In this document: piece by piece, positions 11,641 to 21,921 of the stretch
How positions within the stretch are numbered: position 1 is the first letter of the stretch
Layout of the letters: each line of letters starts with the position of its first letter
Assembly (NCBI GenBank): GCA_944472135.2
Contig: OX235270.1
Coordinates: forward strand, 41,106,352 to 41,170,351
Direction: 5' to 3'
Source: Trichobilharzia regenti
Lineage: Eukaryota > Platyhelminthes > Trematoda > Strigeidida > Schistosomatidae
Length of the DNA stretch: 64,000 bases
The notes under the pieces: generated by a model
What the model saw: only the letters and a program-made list of their open reading frames with translations
Told to the model about the DNA's origin: nothing
The model's database searches: none
Position numbers and translations under genes: made by a program

Positions 11641-11897
11641 ATCAGTTAAAGAAGCTTTTCAGGCAAAAGTCAGAAATCGTAGGTCATTGCATCGAGTCCC
11701 AGTGGCTGAATGGTTTGACTGAAAGGTTTTTCAGTCGGATCGCAGTGGTAATAATGTATTGCTGAAGCGTCTAGACTATCCAATGGTTCCCTAACTGATA
11801 TCAACTCATGATCAAATCTGAAATTTGCAACAATAGGACAACAACTTTGGTCTATACTTGAAAACACAAAAAAGCAAATCATTTTATGTATACTTAC

Positions 11898-12000
11898 CGA
11901 TTATGTGATTTCATATGACGATATATGTCGAATTGATAATCACCCTGGGACTGAAACAAATTCGGATCACTACTTAAGTCAACATAGACTAAAGTATCAT
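11898..12000 (-). CDS. Exon-like segment (copy c, inverted)
   Basis: Mirror image of 5414-5516 with the same acceptor, open frame and GTAAGT donor on the minus strand. Confidence 0.3.
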
Positions 12001-12459
12001 CTACAATTAAAGAGGAAACACACATATCATACAACAAAAGTGACTGAAGGTGTGTGTGTGTGTCTGTATATATATATATATATCGTCAATGAAAGTTGGG
12101 TATCTCCTATAAATAAGACACTGTTGACCTATTTACAAGAGATACCCATACATCATCATCATCATCATCATAATTTCCCCTAAACATAGCTTGACTGATG
12201 GTGGCCCCGCGTGGACGACCAACAATCCCACTACGTGGATGACGGATGGACTCCAGTCTTCCTTTCGAAATACTCTCCTCTTCATCATATGGTGACAACC
12301 GTTCATAGCCTCTGCCACATAAATCATATTTATCACTACACCTACTACTGAAATATGGGTCCCCACAAAATAATTATCACTTATAGCTTAGTAGTAGGTG
12401 ATTAAGATCTACGCCGACTCTGGCGTAGACGAGATGTTCGACTATCGACCAAAGGGCGG

Positions 12460-12963
12460 GTGTACTGCTCATCAGTCCTCCTTTATGGTTGTGAGACCTG
12501 GCCACTGAGAGTGGAAGACATGAAAAGACTAGCTGTCTTTGATCATAGGTGCCTGCGCTCTATTTCCCGTGTAAAGTGGCATAATAGGGTGAGCAACATT
12601 GAGGTTAGGCGTAGAGTTCTAGGTAAACAGGGGAAATCAGTCGACGAAGTCGTGAAGTTACAAAGACTGAGATGGTTAGGACATGTATTACGTATGCCAA
12701 GCCATCGCCTCCCTCGACGAGCAACGTTAGCGGATATAGGGTCAGGCTGGAAAAAAGCTAGCGGCGGTCAAACAAAAACTTGGTATCAGTCAACGAAATT
12801 CACAACAGTTGGTCTTAGCCACGTAGGAAGGTGTAGACTTCCAGGCTGGGGTCCTCGGGACGGTAAAAATCTATGGTTGGAAACAATTGGTGACATGGCT
12901 CAAAATCGTTCTCAGTGGCTAGCGCAGATGCATCCACTCCTTGTGACTTATGATCTCCAATGA
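12460..12963 (+). pseudogene. RTE-clade reverse transcriptase, C-terminal 167 residues
   Basis: Identical protein to the minus-strand frame at 4451-4954: GCETW, CLRSISRVKWHNRVSN, RWLGHVLRMPSHR and AQNRSQW motifs. Upstream sequence (12370-12460) continues the homology without a start codon of the full enzyme. It lacks the endonuclease and RT palm, so it is a 5'-truncated element. A T-rich 3' UTR follows to 13262. Confidence 0.7.
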
Positions 12964-13262
12964 AACTGTTTTGTTTTTCGTTATTACTCTTCCTTTGTCT
13001 CACACCTCTGCTCACTGTTTCTATTACGCTTTTCTTGTACTTTCTTCTCTTGCTTCGCGTGCTACAGGGAGTGTGGCGACTTGAACTTCCGCACATTTGT
13101 GCAAAGTTCTGTGTTGAAAGCAGACAGACAGTAAATGGCATAACTTATCTAGCGGTAAATTGTCTTCCGAAAGTCACTGAATAAATAATTTTCTATAAAA
13201 TGAGACTAAAAGTAGCTTAGGGTCAATTCAACAAGTGAAAAGGGTGAGTGCATATGTACAGA

Positions 13263-14400
13263 ATGCACAGAATGCACAAAGAATGACCACAGTGATCTAG
13301 GAGATAACGACTTTTTGTTTGAAACGATTAGCGCTAGGTTCAGGTCTCGGCGGAAGATCTATCACCACCAGTCACTGTCACTGGAAGTCGAATGGAAACA
13401 GATGGGTAGGATGGCTGAGTAATATCGAGGAGATCATATGAGGAGGAAATAAGAGCTTATGATCAATTCCGGAGTCAGTTAAAGGGGGGATAGAAAATTA
13501 CCACAAAGTGGAGGTGTGGGATGGAACCTTGGGAAATTATAATAGTAGTAATAATGATAATACGCTGAACAAACTAATCATGTTAATGAGTAAATAATGA
13601 GTACACACTTTCTGAAAACGAAACTACACAAATACCCACCTTTTTCATACTTGGATGATCATTTTCAGAACCTTTCACTCTATCGTATTCCTCCCTCGTC
13701 ATAATGGAACACACTAGTCCGAGGTCATTGAAAACCAGGATACAATGAGCATCTGTTTCGTTCTACTTCGGAACTCCTCGACAGTCCTCACCCACGATTC
13801 AAGGAGCGACCAAACCCTGGATTTTCAACTGACGTGGGAAGCTTAACCTGGATAGGTGTCCTGAAGCTGTAATGAGACGTTGCAGACAGTGTGGTCAACC
13901 ATGTGAAGGCTAAGAGGATGCTCCTCGAGAGGAAATTACCCGGCGATAGCCAACCAGCTTGTCGTAGTAACTAAAAGGTCCCGGATTCGATCGCTAGTAG
14001 CGCCATAAGTAATCACCTCTAAAGAGTTTTAATATAGGAAGAAACAGCTGTCCAGTATTCCCTGATGGGTTTCAACAGTCTTTGCAACCGTTATTAGTTC
14101 GTGAGGAAATCTATTTTGAAATTAATCCAAATATCCCTACAAAAAAACCATAATTCGAAAACACGAGACACTCAATACACAATAAACATATTGTGGTGGT
14201 ACCTTGTGAAATTTGGTCTTACAGTAAGAGCAATTAGAATGCATGAACACTCTCAGAGACACTTCAACGTTAGCGAGTACACAAACAACTTTATCATGAA
14301 GCTTTAAGAAGTGTTGAATAAACGGGATGCATCAACAGTTAACAATACGAGTAGTCGAAATGATTCCAAATTGTTTGGCTTTAAAATTTGTTTACAAGAT
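13263..14400. other. No recognised gene
   Basis: Mixed sequence. A plus-strand GGATTCGATCGC near 13984 resembles a pol III B box, but no full tRNA fold is visible. Remaining open frames are short. Confidence 0.4.
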
Positions 14401-14404
14401 CTCA

Positions 14405-15020
14405 TCATGAACAGAACCACTGGAAAACTGGCTGTGAGGACTGGACAGCCAGTTTTTCCGTCCTAGTTTATCACTCTTCAGTACTACGCATCCACTGTCA
14501 AGGTTCGAGCCCGGGACCTACCGGTTACAAGGCGACCTCGTAGACCATTAAGCCAGTGGGGACTCGATCCAATGGCCAATTCACAATATACAGCGACTGG
14601 CACTAATCAATGTCATCCACGGCGAGTATTTGTCTTCATACCCGATTTGCTAGACCCTACTGGTCATGGTGAAACTGACAGAATACTATTGATGAGTAGA
14701 AAACAAAGCTAGTGAGACGCCTGACATGACGATCATCTAACTGCTCATACTACTGCCACCTCTAATGGTATGTATCTTCATACAGCGTCAAACAAACAGG
14801 TTGGAGAAGACACCACAACTATGTACTTCATGAAATAAACCAGTCTGACGAATCCTTAGAACAACAGTTACCAATATTATTTAAATAAAGCAAGAATAAC
14901 GCTGGTTTCTACAGAATAAGATGATAGTATACCACCACTGCTTATTTCGTTGGCTGTGTAGAGCATCAGCCGTGTACACCTCGCCAATTTTACATCATGT
15001 CGGTGCGATAGAAAGAAATT
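14405..15020 (-). mobile_element. SM-alpha SINE fused to a longer composite repeat
   Basis: 14405-14720 is an SM-alpha copy: B-box GGTTCGAG-type near 14503, A-box near 14553, and a damaged hammerhead core (14445-14485, CTGAAGA and an inserted base near GAAA). 14570-15010 aligns in inverted orientation with 27650-28095 over its whole length (roughly 75 percent by eye), so the SINE part and the adjoining 300 bp spread together. Confidence 0.6.
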
Positions 15021-15422
15021 TAGTGAACACCAGAAGACTTTCGATGAAGCACTTAATGGAGTAATTGTATCTAAGTACGTTTTTATAAAAAATTAAACTA
15101 TTTATTTACATTTTGGTGTGAAGAGCTTTCATGGAGAGGTGATTGATTCTGTGCAAGTTAGTGACTATATTATTATTATTTGTTACTTGTTTTCCCAGTG
15201 GAGAGTAAGGCCCCAAGCGGGAAATATCTCTATTACACCCTGCACTCTGAATACTCACGTGGCTGGTTTTCTTTATCACACAGGACACGAGCTAAGTTGG
15301 GTTGGGTATGGTTGAGTTTTTGTACTTTCTAGTGCGAGCATATAGTTTTCTATATAGGCTTCTAGTTCTTCCTGATGAAATACAAGGGAAGGGTTCTGAA
15401 TGAAAAGGGTGTTGTGAGTTAG

Positions 15423-15716
15423 TTAGATAGATAGAATGGATTTAGCCCATTTTTGACATGAGTCAAAGTGCCTGTCAACCAGAATATTAACGAGCTGGTT
15501 AAGTGGCACGTTGCTTATTCTGCTGACAACCTTTAATATCCTACGTAATAAGATATAGTCTTTCTTCAGTAGCCCTGGAACAAATAAGGGGGAACAAGAG
15601 AGAATAATAGGCAGGATGCAAGAGTTGACGAATCGTAGGAGTAGGGGTTGGGTTATTCCAGAATGTTTTAACTTCTTAATGTAGAAGGTAAGACGGAATA
15701 TTTTCTTAGAAATCAT
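15423..15716 (-). pseudogene. Non-LTR retrotransposon RT C-terminal fragment
   Basis: A 97-codon frame with the post-RT pattern of Jockey/CR1-like proteins: FVNSCILPIILSCSPLFVPG, LLKKD, LRRILKVVSRIS and DRHFDSCQKWAKSIL. It matches none of the other elements in this window closely, so it represents another family. The catalytic RT part is absent. A TAGATAGATAGA simple repeat lies at its 3' end (15422-15434), which may be the element tail. Confidence 0.5.
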
Positions 15717-15719
15717 TGG

Positions 15720-16570
15720 GATATGATCAACTTATGTTTGCATCTGATGAGTAGGCTGTTGCATAGGCACAGATATACTGTCGAACAAGCCAAATCAGAA
15801 ACTGTCATTCGTTCAGATCGGAAAAGATCCTGAACACCTACCTACCTAGCAGCACTGCTGCCAGAAAACTAATCGCTCCTCCAGGCTATGCTATGCTGTA
15901 CGGTAACCGACTCGAAGATATCAGAAAAAAACATATTGGCGATTTGAGGATTGTTTATTTATTTCTCTACTGACAATGAACCAGGACTACAGCACACAAA
16001 ATCTATGAGTAAAGCAGCATCAGCATCAGCATGAATCACAATGATAAATTCTGATCGTTTTTTCTCCAGTTTTCTGTGAAATAGTCTACGATTAGATCAC
16101 TACCGGCATTATGTTGACTCCCGCTAAAATCGAGATCCGTTCGTTCAATGTTCACTAATTAACTTTCGTTAACATTTTTATTATTGTTATTATTATTCAC
16201 ATCAACTATTTTTCAATACTAAGTATCTTAGCATATATGATGTGTTTATTATTATTACGTTTTTGTTATTTTAGAGAATTAACAGCTCTTGCTATGGGCT
16301 TCACAAACTGCACTTCCAGTTTTGTAGAGTTGGTAAGGTGAGAGTTCAGCCCTTATTTTACTACTCATAGTGTGATAAGGCTTGTTCCAGGTTAAATGGT
16401 GTAGAGTATTATTATAATTATTACTTCATACATTTATTCCCCTGTATGAATTTAAATAAAGCGAGAACAACAGTTAAATAAGCAGAATAGAATAGTTTCA
16501 TCACTTATTTTGCTGGCGTCTCATGTTCATTCTAACTGTATACTGAAAAGAAATTTAAACGTATCTTCGG
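15720..16570. other. No recognised gene
   Basis: AT-rich with ATT runs near 16176-16195 and 16246-16262. The stretch at 16440-16525 resembles part of the composite repeat at 14870-14950. Nothing coding. Confidence 0.4.
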
Positions 16571-16573
16571 GAG

Positions 16574-16830
16574 CCGTGAGCGTCGGTGGAACAGCGGTAA
16601 GGACGCTCGCCGACCACGCCTCATGCGGTCCGGAGTTCGATCCCCAACCGACACACTCCCTCACCTCGCTCGCCGAGCCAGTAATAAAGCTGGTAAAGAG
16701 GAAAGGTTGAGCATGAGGTGGCTAGCTAGCAACCCCTTCCTGTAAGAAACAAACATCACTTCTACCGAAACTTCAAGCCTCTAGCTTGAAGCCGTCGCTA
16801 TGTTCCACTGGGATTGTAAAGGAATAAAAG
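16574..16830 (+). mobile_element. tRNA-derived SINE-like repeat
   Basis: A tRNA-sized head of about 71 nt has an A-box-like TGGAACAGCGGTAAGG, a B-box AGTTCGATCCCC and near-complementary acceptor ends (GTCGGT / ACCGAC). The anticodon and T stems do not pair well, so it is a tRNA-derived repeat or pseudogene rather than a working tRNA. A C-rich body follows to about 16830. Confidence 0.5.
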
Positions 16831-16976
16831 AATCTGCGGGAGAAATTAGTCACATTATTGGGAGAACAGAAAGAAGAAGGGGACACCTCTGATTCTCCGA
16901 ACATGTGCGGAAAAGCCCACGTCTCCAGGGTGGAAAACGCTTACAATGGTGTCTTTACTAGACATTTCCTTGTGAT

Positions 16977-17935
16977 ATGAATTTACATGAAAATGCATGC
17001 CATTTTTACAGGCACGATCAAGTATGATATAATATCAAATCGTAGATTGTCTACAAGTTAATAATGTTTCAACAGTTAAATATTTGATATATATATAAAT
17101 ACACATTGTCTGAACTAGGCTGTATAGTTATTGAATTGTACAATTGTCCTCCAGGTTGAGCGGGAAAATCGACTTCGTTTCGTTTTCATCCCGTGGTTGT
17201 CGGCATACGATAACCAACCAATATTGAGGTAAGTACAACGTTTACAACGGATTGAAAGCTGATTTTAGAAAAGTAAAAGTGCTAAGGTGAATCAATAAAG
17301 TGTAATGAAATGGGTAAGTGCAAGTATCACTAATAAATGCATTAATATAGAAAACTCCCTAGGCTGACAACGTTCATTTGCAATGTATAATGCTACGCGT
17401 ATATCTGGTAGTATCATGATGTCCACTTTTGGTTTTAATACATTTTTTCCTTATGTCTGCTTTTTTATTTTATGCTTTTTTGTGCATTTGGTGCACAACC
17501 GTACCTCACAGAGAATAGGAATAGAATAAGTCGAATCAAATTCATAAAGAGCTATAAAATGTTAGGTTTAATGGGATACAATGAGGATTAAGTAAAGACG
17601 TTATTAGAAAATGAATGAGATAAGACATTGTGAAGTGGTATTTAAAGATCCGACAATGGACAGCAAGTTGATTTATAAGATGCCCCATAAATCTGTGCAG
17701 ATCCCACATGGTCGCATCTCAACAATAGGCTGAGCGAATGGTATATATTTAAAGGTAGAAGCATGATCTGTCAAGGCGTTCATTATTATCTTTTTCAAGA
17801 TAAAGATCTAAGCCCTCATAAAAATCAGAAATATCTCGAGCCTTTAATTTGTATATTGCTGTTCCTGCAGAATGGGGCGATTCACCTTAGTGACCACCAC
17901 CATATCTACTGATCAGCTAACGCCACCCTCCCTCC
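16977..17935 (-). repeat. 0.95-kb interspersed repeat, copy 1
   Basis: Aligns end to end with 44893-45865 in the same orientation, with numerous substitutions and small indels. No open frame. The other copy carries an (ATT)n tract at the end equivalent to 16977, which suggests the minus strand is the sense strand of a retroposon. Confidence 0.75.
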
Positions 17936-18960
17936 TTTTTTGATGTTAAGCTCTGAGAATATGATTATTATGGCTACCGCAAATATACTGCTTGGTACCA
18001 GACATGTTCGTACCCCATATTCCATCTCCCTAGCTTTCTTAATGAGTGCTTCCAATAGGTCTCCACATACATCTTTATGAACATTATATATGTATGCATG
18101 CGTCCTAATGAACGGATTACTTTACAAGAAGTTAAAACCTTAAAGAATAAAAAGAATAGGTTTTGTGAATAGTTAAGCAAGATTCAGCAGAACAATATAG
18201 TTAGGGATCAATGTAGGTAGTATGAACTGAAGGTAAGGTCGGTTGGCAGGACTTAGTGTACTAAATTATCATGACAGTCTTGTATATAGTAGACATCTGA
18301 CATTGCAAAGTAACGTGTCTAAACATATTATAAAAGATATTAACAGAAATACTACATAGCTTTAACATTATGAATTTTAGAAAATTATATGAGAATGGGT
18401 AACTGTTGACTGAAGATAATCAATTCAACTCAAAAATAGTGCAGTGTATTATGCTAATAATATAAGTATATTCGTAAAATATTAAAAGATATGGTTGCTA
18501 ATGTAATGGTTTTCGGAAATAATTATACTGACGAACTTATTGAAGATTACAGTGAAGAGGAAACCAGTGAGTTAGTTAAATGGCTACTGTGCAGTTAGTA
18601 GTTAAAACGTCTTTTTTAAAAAGTAAAGGGTAGAAGAGTTTTGAGCACCGGAGCAAATTAAGTCATATTCTACTGAGTAGAGTGTAGTGAGTAGTGGTAC
18701 GATTAGGGATAAGGGTAGGTTGAATGAACTTGGGGAAAATGGTTGGTTGGTTGAGTTTGTTATTGCTAGGTATTCCTGGCCACTTTTCATATGGCATGCT
18801 TTAGACATTACAAAGTACCAGTTTGCTTATATTATGGGAGAACTATCACAACTAATTTGGGATTATACATCCAGGAGAGTCTAATGAGTTTATAAACCCG
18901 ATTGAAGAAATATCGATAGGATCTCTAGTAAGCTGAATAACCGGACCTTAGGTAAAGGCA
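17936..18960. other. No recognised gene
   Basis: AT-rich, only short frames; no domain recognised. Confidence 0.4.
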
Positions 18961-19029
18961 TGTGGGAGAGATTAGGTTGGTTTTATCACGTTATAGATGA
19001 GGTACGGTTGCCGGGGCAAATGAGTTTCC

Positions 19030-21921
19030 TCAAATTGGGGGTATTGCACTGGGGTCTGTAGTACTAAAGCTAGTTGAGCGGCCCATATGGATAAAGTATG
19101 GATAAGTAGACCGAAGCTCTTTTGTTGATAGGAACTCGTTAAGTAGACGCTGGAATTCAGTAGGAGATCGGCAACTACGTACAGTAAGTGGAAGTTCGTT
19201 CCATAATGCACTGTACTGTATTTTAAAGAAACGTGATCGCAGTTTTGTCCGGAACCGGCTTATGGATAGAGTATTTTCATGATTCCTAAGAGTATATATG
19301 GGTAAATTATTGAAAGCTATTGGATTACTGCTTTTGGTGTAGCCGTGTAAAAGGCGAAAGAGGAATGTAAGGTTGAGTTTCAGGCGCCTTAACCAAAGTG
19401 GCTGAAGTCCATACATTTTGCACCTATCAGCGTAAGTCAGTCCTTCATGTTTGTATAATAGGCGTCGAGTAAAACTTCGCTGAATATTTTCAATACGAAC
19501 CCTGTCATACCCATGCATGAAACCGAAGACAATTGTGCAGTATTCAAGTACTGGACGAACCATGACTTTGTATAAAAGGACTTTAGCCTCATTTGTGTAC
19601 ATTTTTCGATGCAACAAGCCTGTGAGTCTTCGGCATTTAGAAACAAGTGCTTTTGCGTACTGACTGAATGTTAAGTTTTGTGAGTAGGTAACTCCCAGGT
19701 CTTTTATGGAACTGAGGGTTTGGAGAAAAGAGTTACCTAGGTGTAACCTGAAATTCGGATGGGAGTTATTGAAATATAGGACACCACATTTATCAGAATT
19801 GAATGGCAGTTGCCAGTCATTGCTCCAGTTATGTAACCTATCCAGATCATCTTGAATATGTGTGAATCCTTCGTTTAGTGTAGAATGGGGGAAGCTGTAT
19901 ACAATCTTTAAGTCGTCAGCAAAGAGGTATGGGGTACCATGCTTGATTACGCTGCAGATGTCGTTAATGTAGATTACGAAAAGCAGTGGACCTAGTACAC
20001 TACCCTGAATCACTCCACTTCTTATAGGTCTGGGTGACGAGTAATTATTTGCAAATTTCACAACTTGGGAACGATCTTCCAAGAAAGAAATGAGCCAGGA
20101 TAACAAGGGGTCTTGGAACCCGTACGACTTTAGCTTAAGGATTAGTCTCTTGTGTGGGACTTTATCAAAGGCTTTTTTGAAGTCAAAGAAGAGAGTTGTG
20201 ACATACAAACCATGATCACGCTTAGCGGTAACATCATCAAAGTAGTCAAGTAGGCAGGTGGAGCATGATCGATTTTTCAAGAAGCCGTGTTGTGCTGGAG
20301 TAAACACTTTGTGAAGGTGGAGGTATGAAGCAATATCTTGCCCTATAACCTTTTCCATAACCCTGGAAACTACTGACGTGATATTAATCGGTCGGTAGTT
20401 TTCGATGTTAGAAGTTGGTCCTTGTTTGTGCCTAGGGGTTATAAACGACAGTTTCCAGCATTCTGGGTAACTGCCATTATTTAAGGACAGAATGAAAAAC
20501 TTTAGTAGGATAATGGGTATATCCTCACCACCTCTTTTCAACAAGATAGATGGAATTCCATCGGGCCCAGCGTTATATGATGTCCGGAGGGATGCTATAG
20601 CGGAGGAAATCTTTTGTTGGGTGAATGTTATATTACCCAAAAAGTGATTTGGTATTGTCGGAACTTCAAGACTATCTACTGTTTCTTCGATAGTATAGTA
20701 GCTAGAAAAGTGGGAGCTGAATAACTCACATATCTCCTGCGGGTCTTCGTGTAGTTTTTCTCCATCTAGTAATAAGTTAGGGATACTTATTCTGTTGTTG
20801 TTGATTCGTGACTTAATTAGTTTAACTAATGCCTCTGTATTATCAGGTCGTGAGTGGAGGATGCGTTCTAGTTTGATGGACTCAGATAACTGATTAGATT
20901 TGTATGAATCATAAGTTTGCTTGAGTGTAATGAGTGATGAAAAGTCATTATATCTGTAGAATTGCCTAGCATGCTTACGCAGTCGGTTTCGAATCTTTAC
21001 GGGGATGAAGTCGGGCTGTTTAGGCCTCGTTTTCACAAGTCTTACTGGAGCGATGAAGTCATGTGCAAATCCTAGGTTCTCATAGAGTAATTTGTTTGTC
21101 TCTATAGCCGAGCTGCACGTAAAGTATGGCTCCCAGTCTAGGGTGCGTATGTATGGTTTCAGTTCATCCCACTGAGCATGTCTGTAACCCCTGAGTAATA
21201 CTTTGTTGGCGTTTATTGTCGAACTCATGCTAGTGCAAATATTAAATGTACCGAATACTACTCTGTGGTCGCTGCCAGGAAACTCTTTACCTACTCGAAG
21301 GGTAGTGGGGATGATACCATTAGTGAAAACTAGATCTAAAATCTTAGATAGCCTGGTAGGATACTGTACGTGTTGTTGCCATTCTTTTGTTTCTATTATG
21401 TTGATAAATTCATTGTACCGTTTTGGTGAGGAAAGTGGTTGCCAGACTACATCGGGCATATTAAAGTCCCCACATATAATTTTAGCCGTGTGAGGTAGTG
21501 AAGTGGCGTAAGCGAACGTGCTAGCAAGCTTCATATTACCTTCAACGGTTGAGCACGGGGGGTGATAGATGCAACCTATAAGATAGGAACTGGAGTGAGA
21601 CAGTCTTAGAATAGCCCACACTGAATCGTTATCTGTGATGAGCTCTGGGTAGAAGCACTGTGTGGCCTTAATATCAGACCTGATATACATAGCACATCCT
21701 CCTCCTCTACCATAGTTTCTGTCGCCTCTGAATACATAATAGTTATCAATAGAAATATCTTTATCGCAAATCTGAGGAGTGCACCATGTCTCAGTAATCA
21801 TTATGAGAGACGGATTGCAAATTAGGGATAATGTCGTGAAGTCGAACATTTTGTTGAGTAAGGAGCGAGCATTGATAAGACAGAATGAGAGAGAGTTAGG
21901 GGTGACGGTGAAATCGCATAT
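19030..21921 (-). CDS. CR1 ORF2, main part: endonuclease and reverse transcriptase
   Basis: Endonuclease-reverse transcriptase for target-primed insertion. Counting from the internal methionine at 21849, the endonuclease covers about residues 1-210: ITETWC, GRGGGCAMYI, GCIYHPP, ICGDFNMPDVVW and GSDHRVV. The frame is open upstream to 21921 and includes the first APE-type motif INARSLLNK. RT follows at about 420-720: SVVSRVMEKVI, PAQHGFLKNRSC, FFDFKKAFDKV, GVIQGSVLGPLLF and the catalytic LFADDLK. A typical CR1 C-terminal region ends the protein. No stop interrupts the 939 codons after that methionine. The N-terminal piece is separated by the RTE insertion, so no complete protein can be made from this copy. 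Confidence 0.9.
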   Translation of the reverse strand: MCDFTVTPNSLSFCLINARSLLNKMFDFTTLSLICNPSLIMITETWCTPQICDKDISIDNYYVFRGDRNYGRGGGCAMYIRSDIKATQCFYPELITDNDSVWAILRLSHSSSYLIGCIYHPPCSTVEGNMKLASTFAYATSLPHTAKIICGDFNMPDVVWQPLSSPKRYNEFINIIETKEWQQHVQYPTRLSKILDLVFTNGIIPTTLRVGKEFPGSDHRVVFGTFNICTSMSSTINANKVLLRGYRHAQWDELKPYIRTLDWEPYFTCSSAIETNKLLYENLGFAHDFIAPVRLVKTRPKQPDFIPVKIRNRLRKHARQFYRYNDFSSLITLKQTYDSYKSNQLSESIKLERILHSRPDNTEALVKLIKSRINNNRISIPNLLLDGEKLHEDPQEICELFSSHFSSYYTIEETVDSLEVPTIPNHFLGNITFTQQKISSAIASLRTSYNAGPDGIPSILLKRGGEDIPIILLKFFILSLNNGSYPECWKLSFITPRHKQGPTSNIENYRPINITSVVSRVMEKVIGQDIASYLHLHKVFTPAQHGFLKNRSCSTCLLDYFDDVTAKRDHGLYVTTLFFDFKKAFDKVPHKRLILKLKSYGFQDPLLSWLISFLEDRSQVVKFANNYSSPRPIRSGVIQGSVLGPLLFVIYINDICSVIKHGTPYLFADDLKIVYSFPHSTLNEGFTHIQDDLDRLHNWSNDWQLPFNSDKCGVLYFNNSHPNFRLHLGNSFLQTLSSIKDLGVTYSQNLTFSQYAKALVSKCRRLTGLLHRKMYTNEAKVLLYKVMVRPVLEYCTIVFGFMHGYDRVRIENIQRSFTRRLLYKHEGLTYADRCKMYGLQPLWLRRLKLNLTFLFRLLHGYTKSSNPIAFNNLPIYTLRNHENTLSISRFRTKLRSRFFKIQYSALWNELPLTVRSCRSPTEFQRLLNEFLSTKELRSTYPYFIHMGRSTSFSTTDPSAIPPI

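Larger units (their letters stand above)
11650..13262. repeat. Right inverted arm plus the RTE 3' terminus
   Basis: 11650-13202 is the reverse complement of 4212-5764. The homology to the 1153-1425 copy continues to 13262, so the right arm retains the family 3' end that the left arm lacks. Contents in order: SM-alpha-related segment, exon-like unit, (CA)n/(TA)n, (ATC)n, and an RTE coding remnant with its 3' UTR. Confidence 0.9.

Noticed and set aside
16085..16170. Weak resemblance to the BEL/Pao LTR (CCCGCTAAAATCGAG, CGTTCAATGTTCAC)
   Set aside because: Only two short blocks match; could be chance.
16574..16645. Functional tRNA gene
   Set aside because: A and B boxes are present but anticodon and T stems do not pair; better explained as a tRNA-derived repeat.
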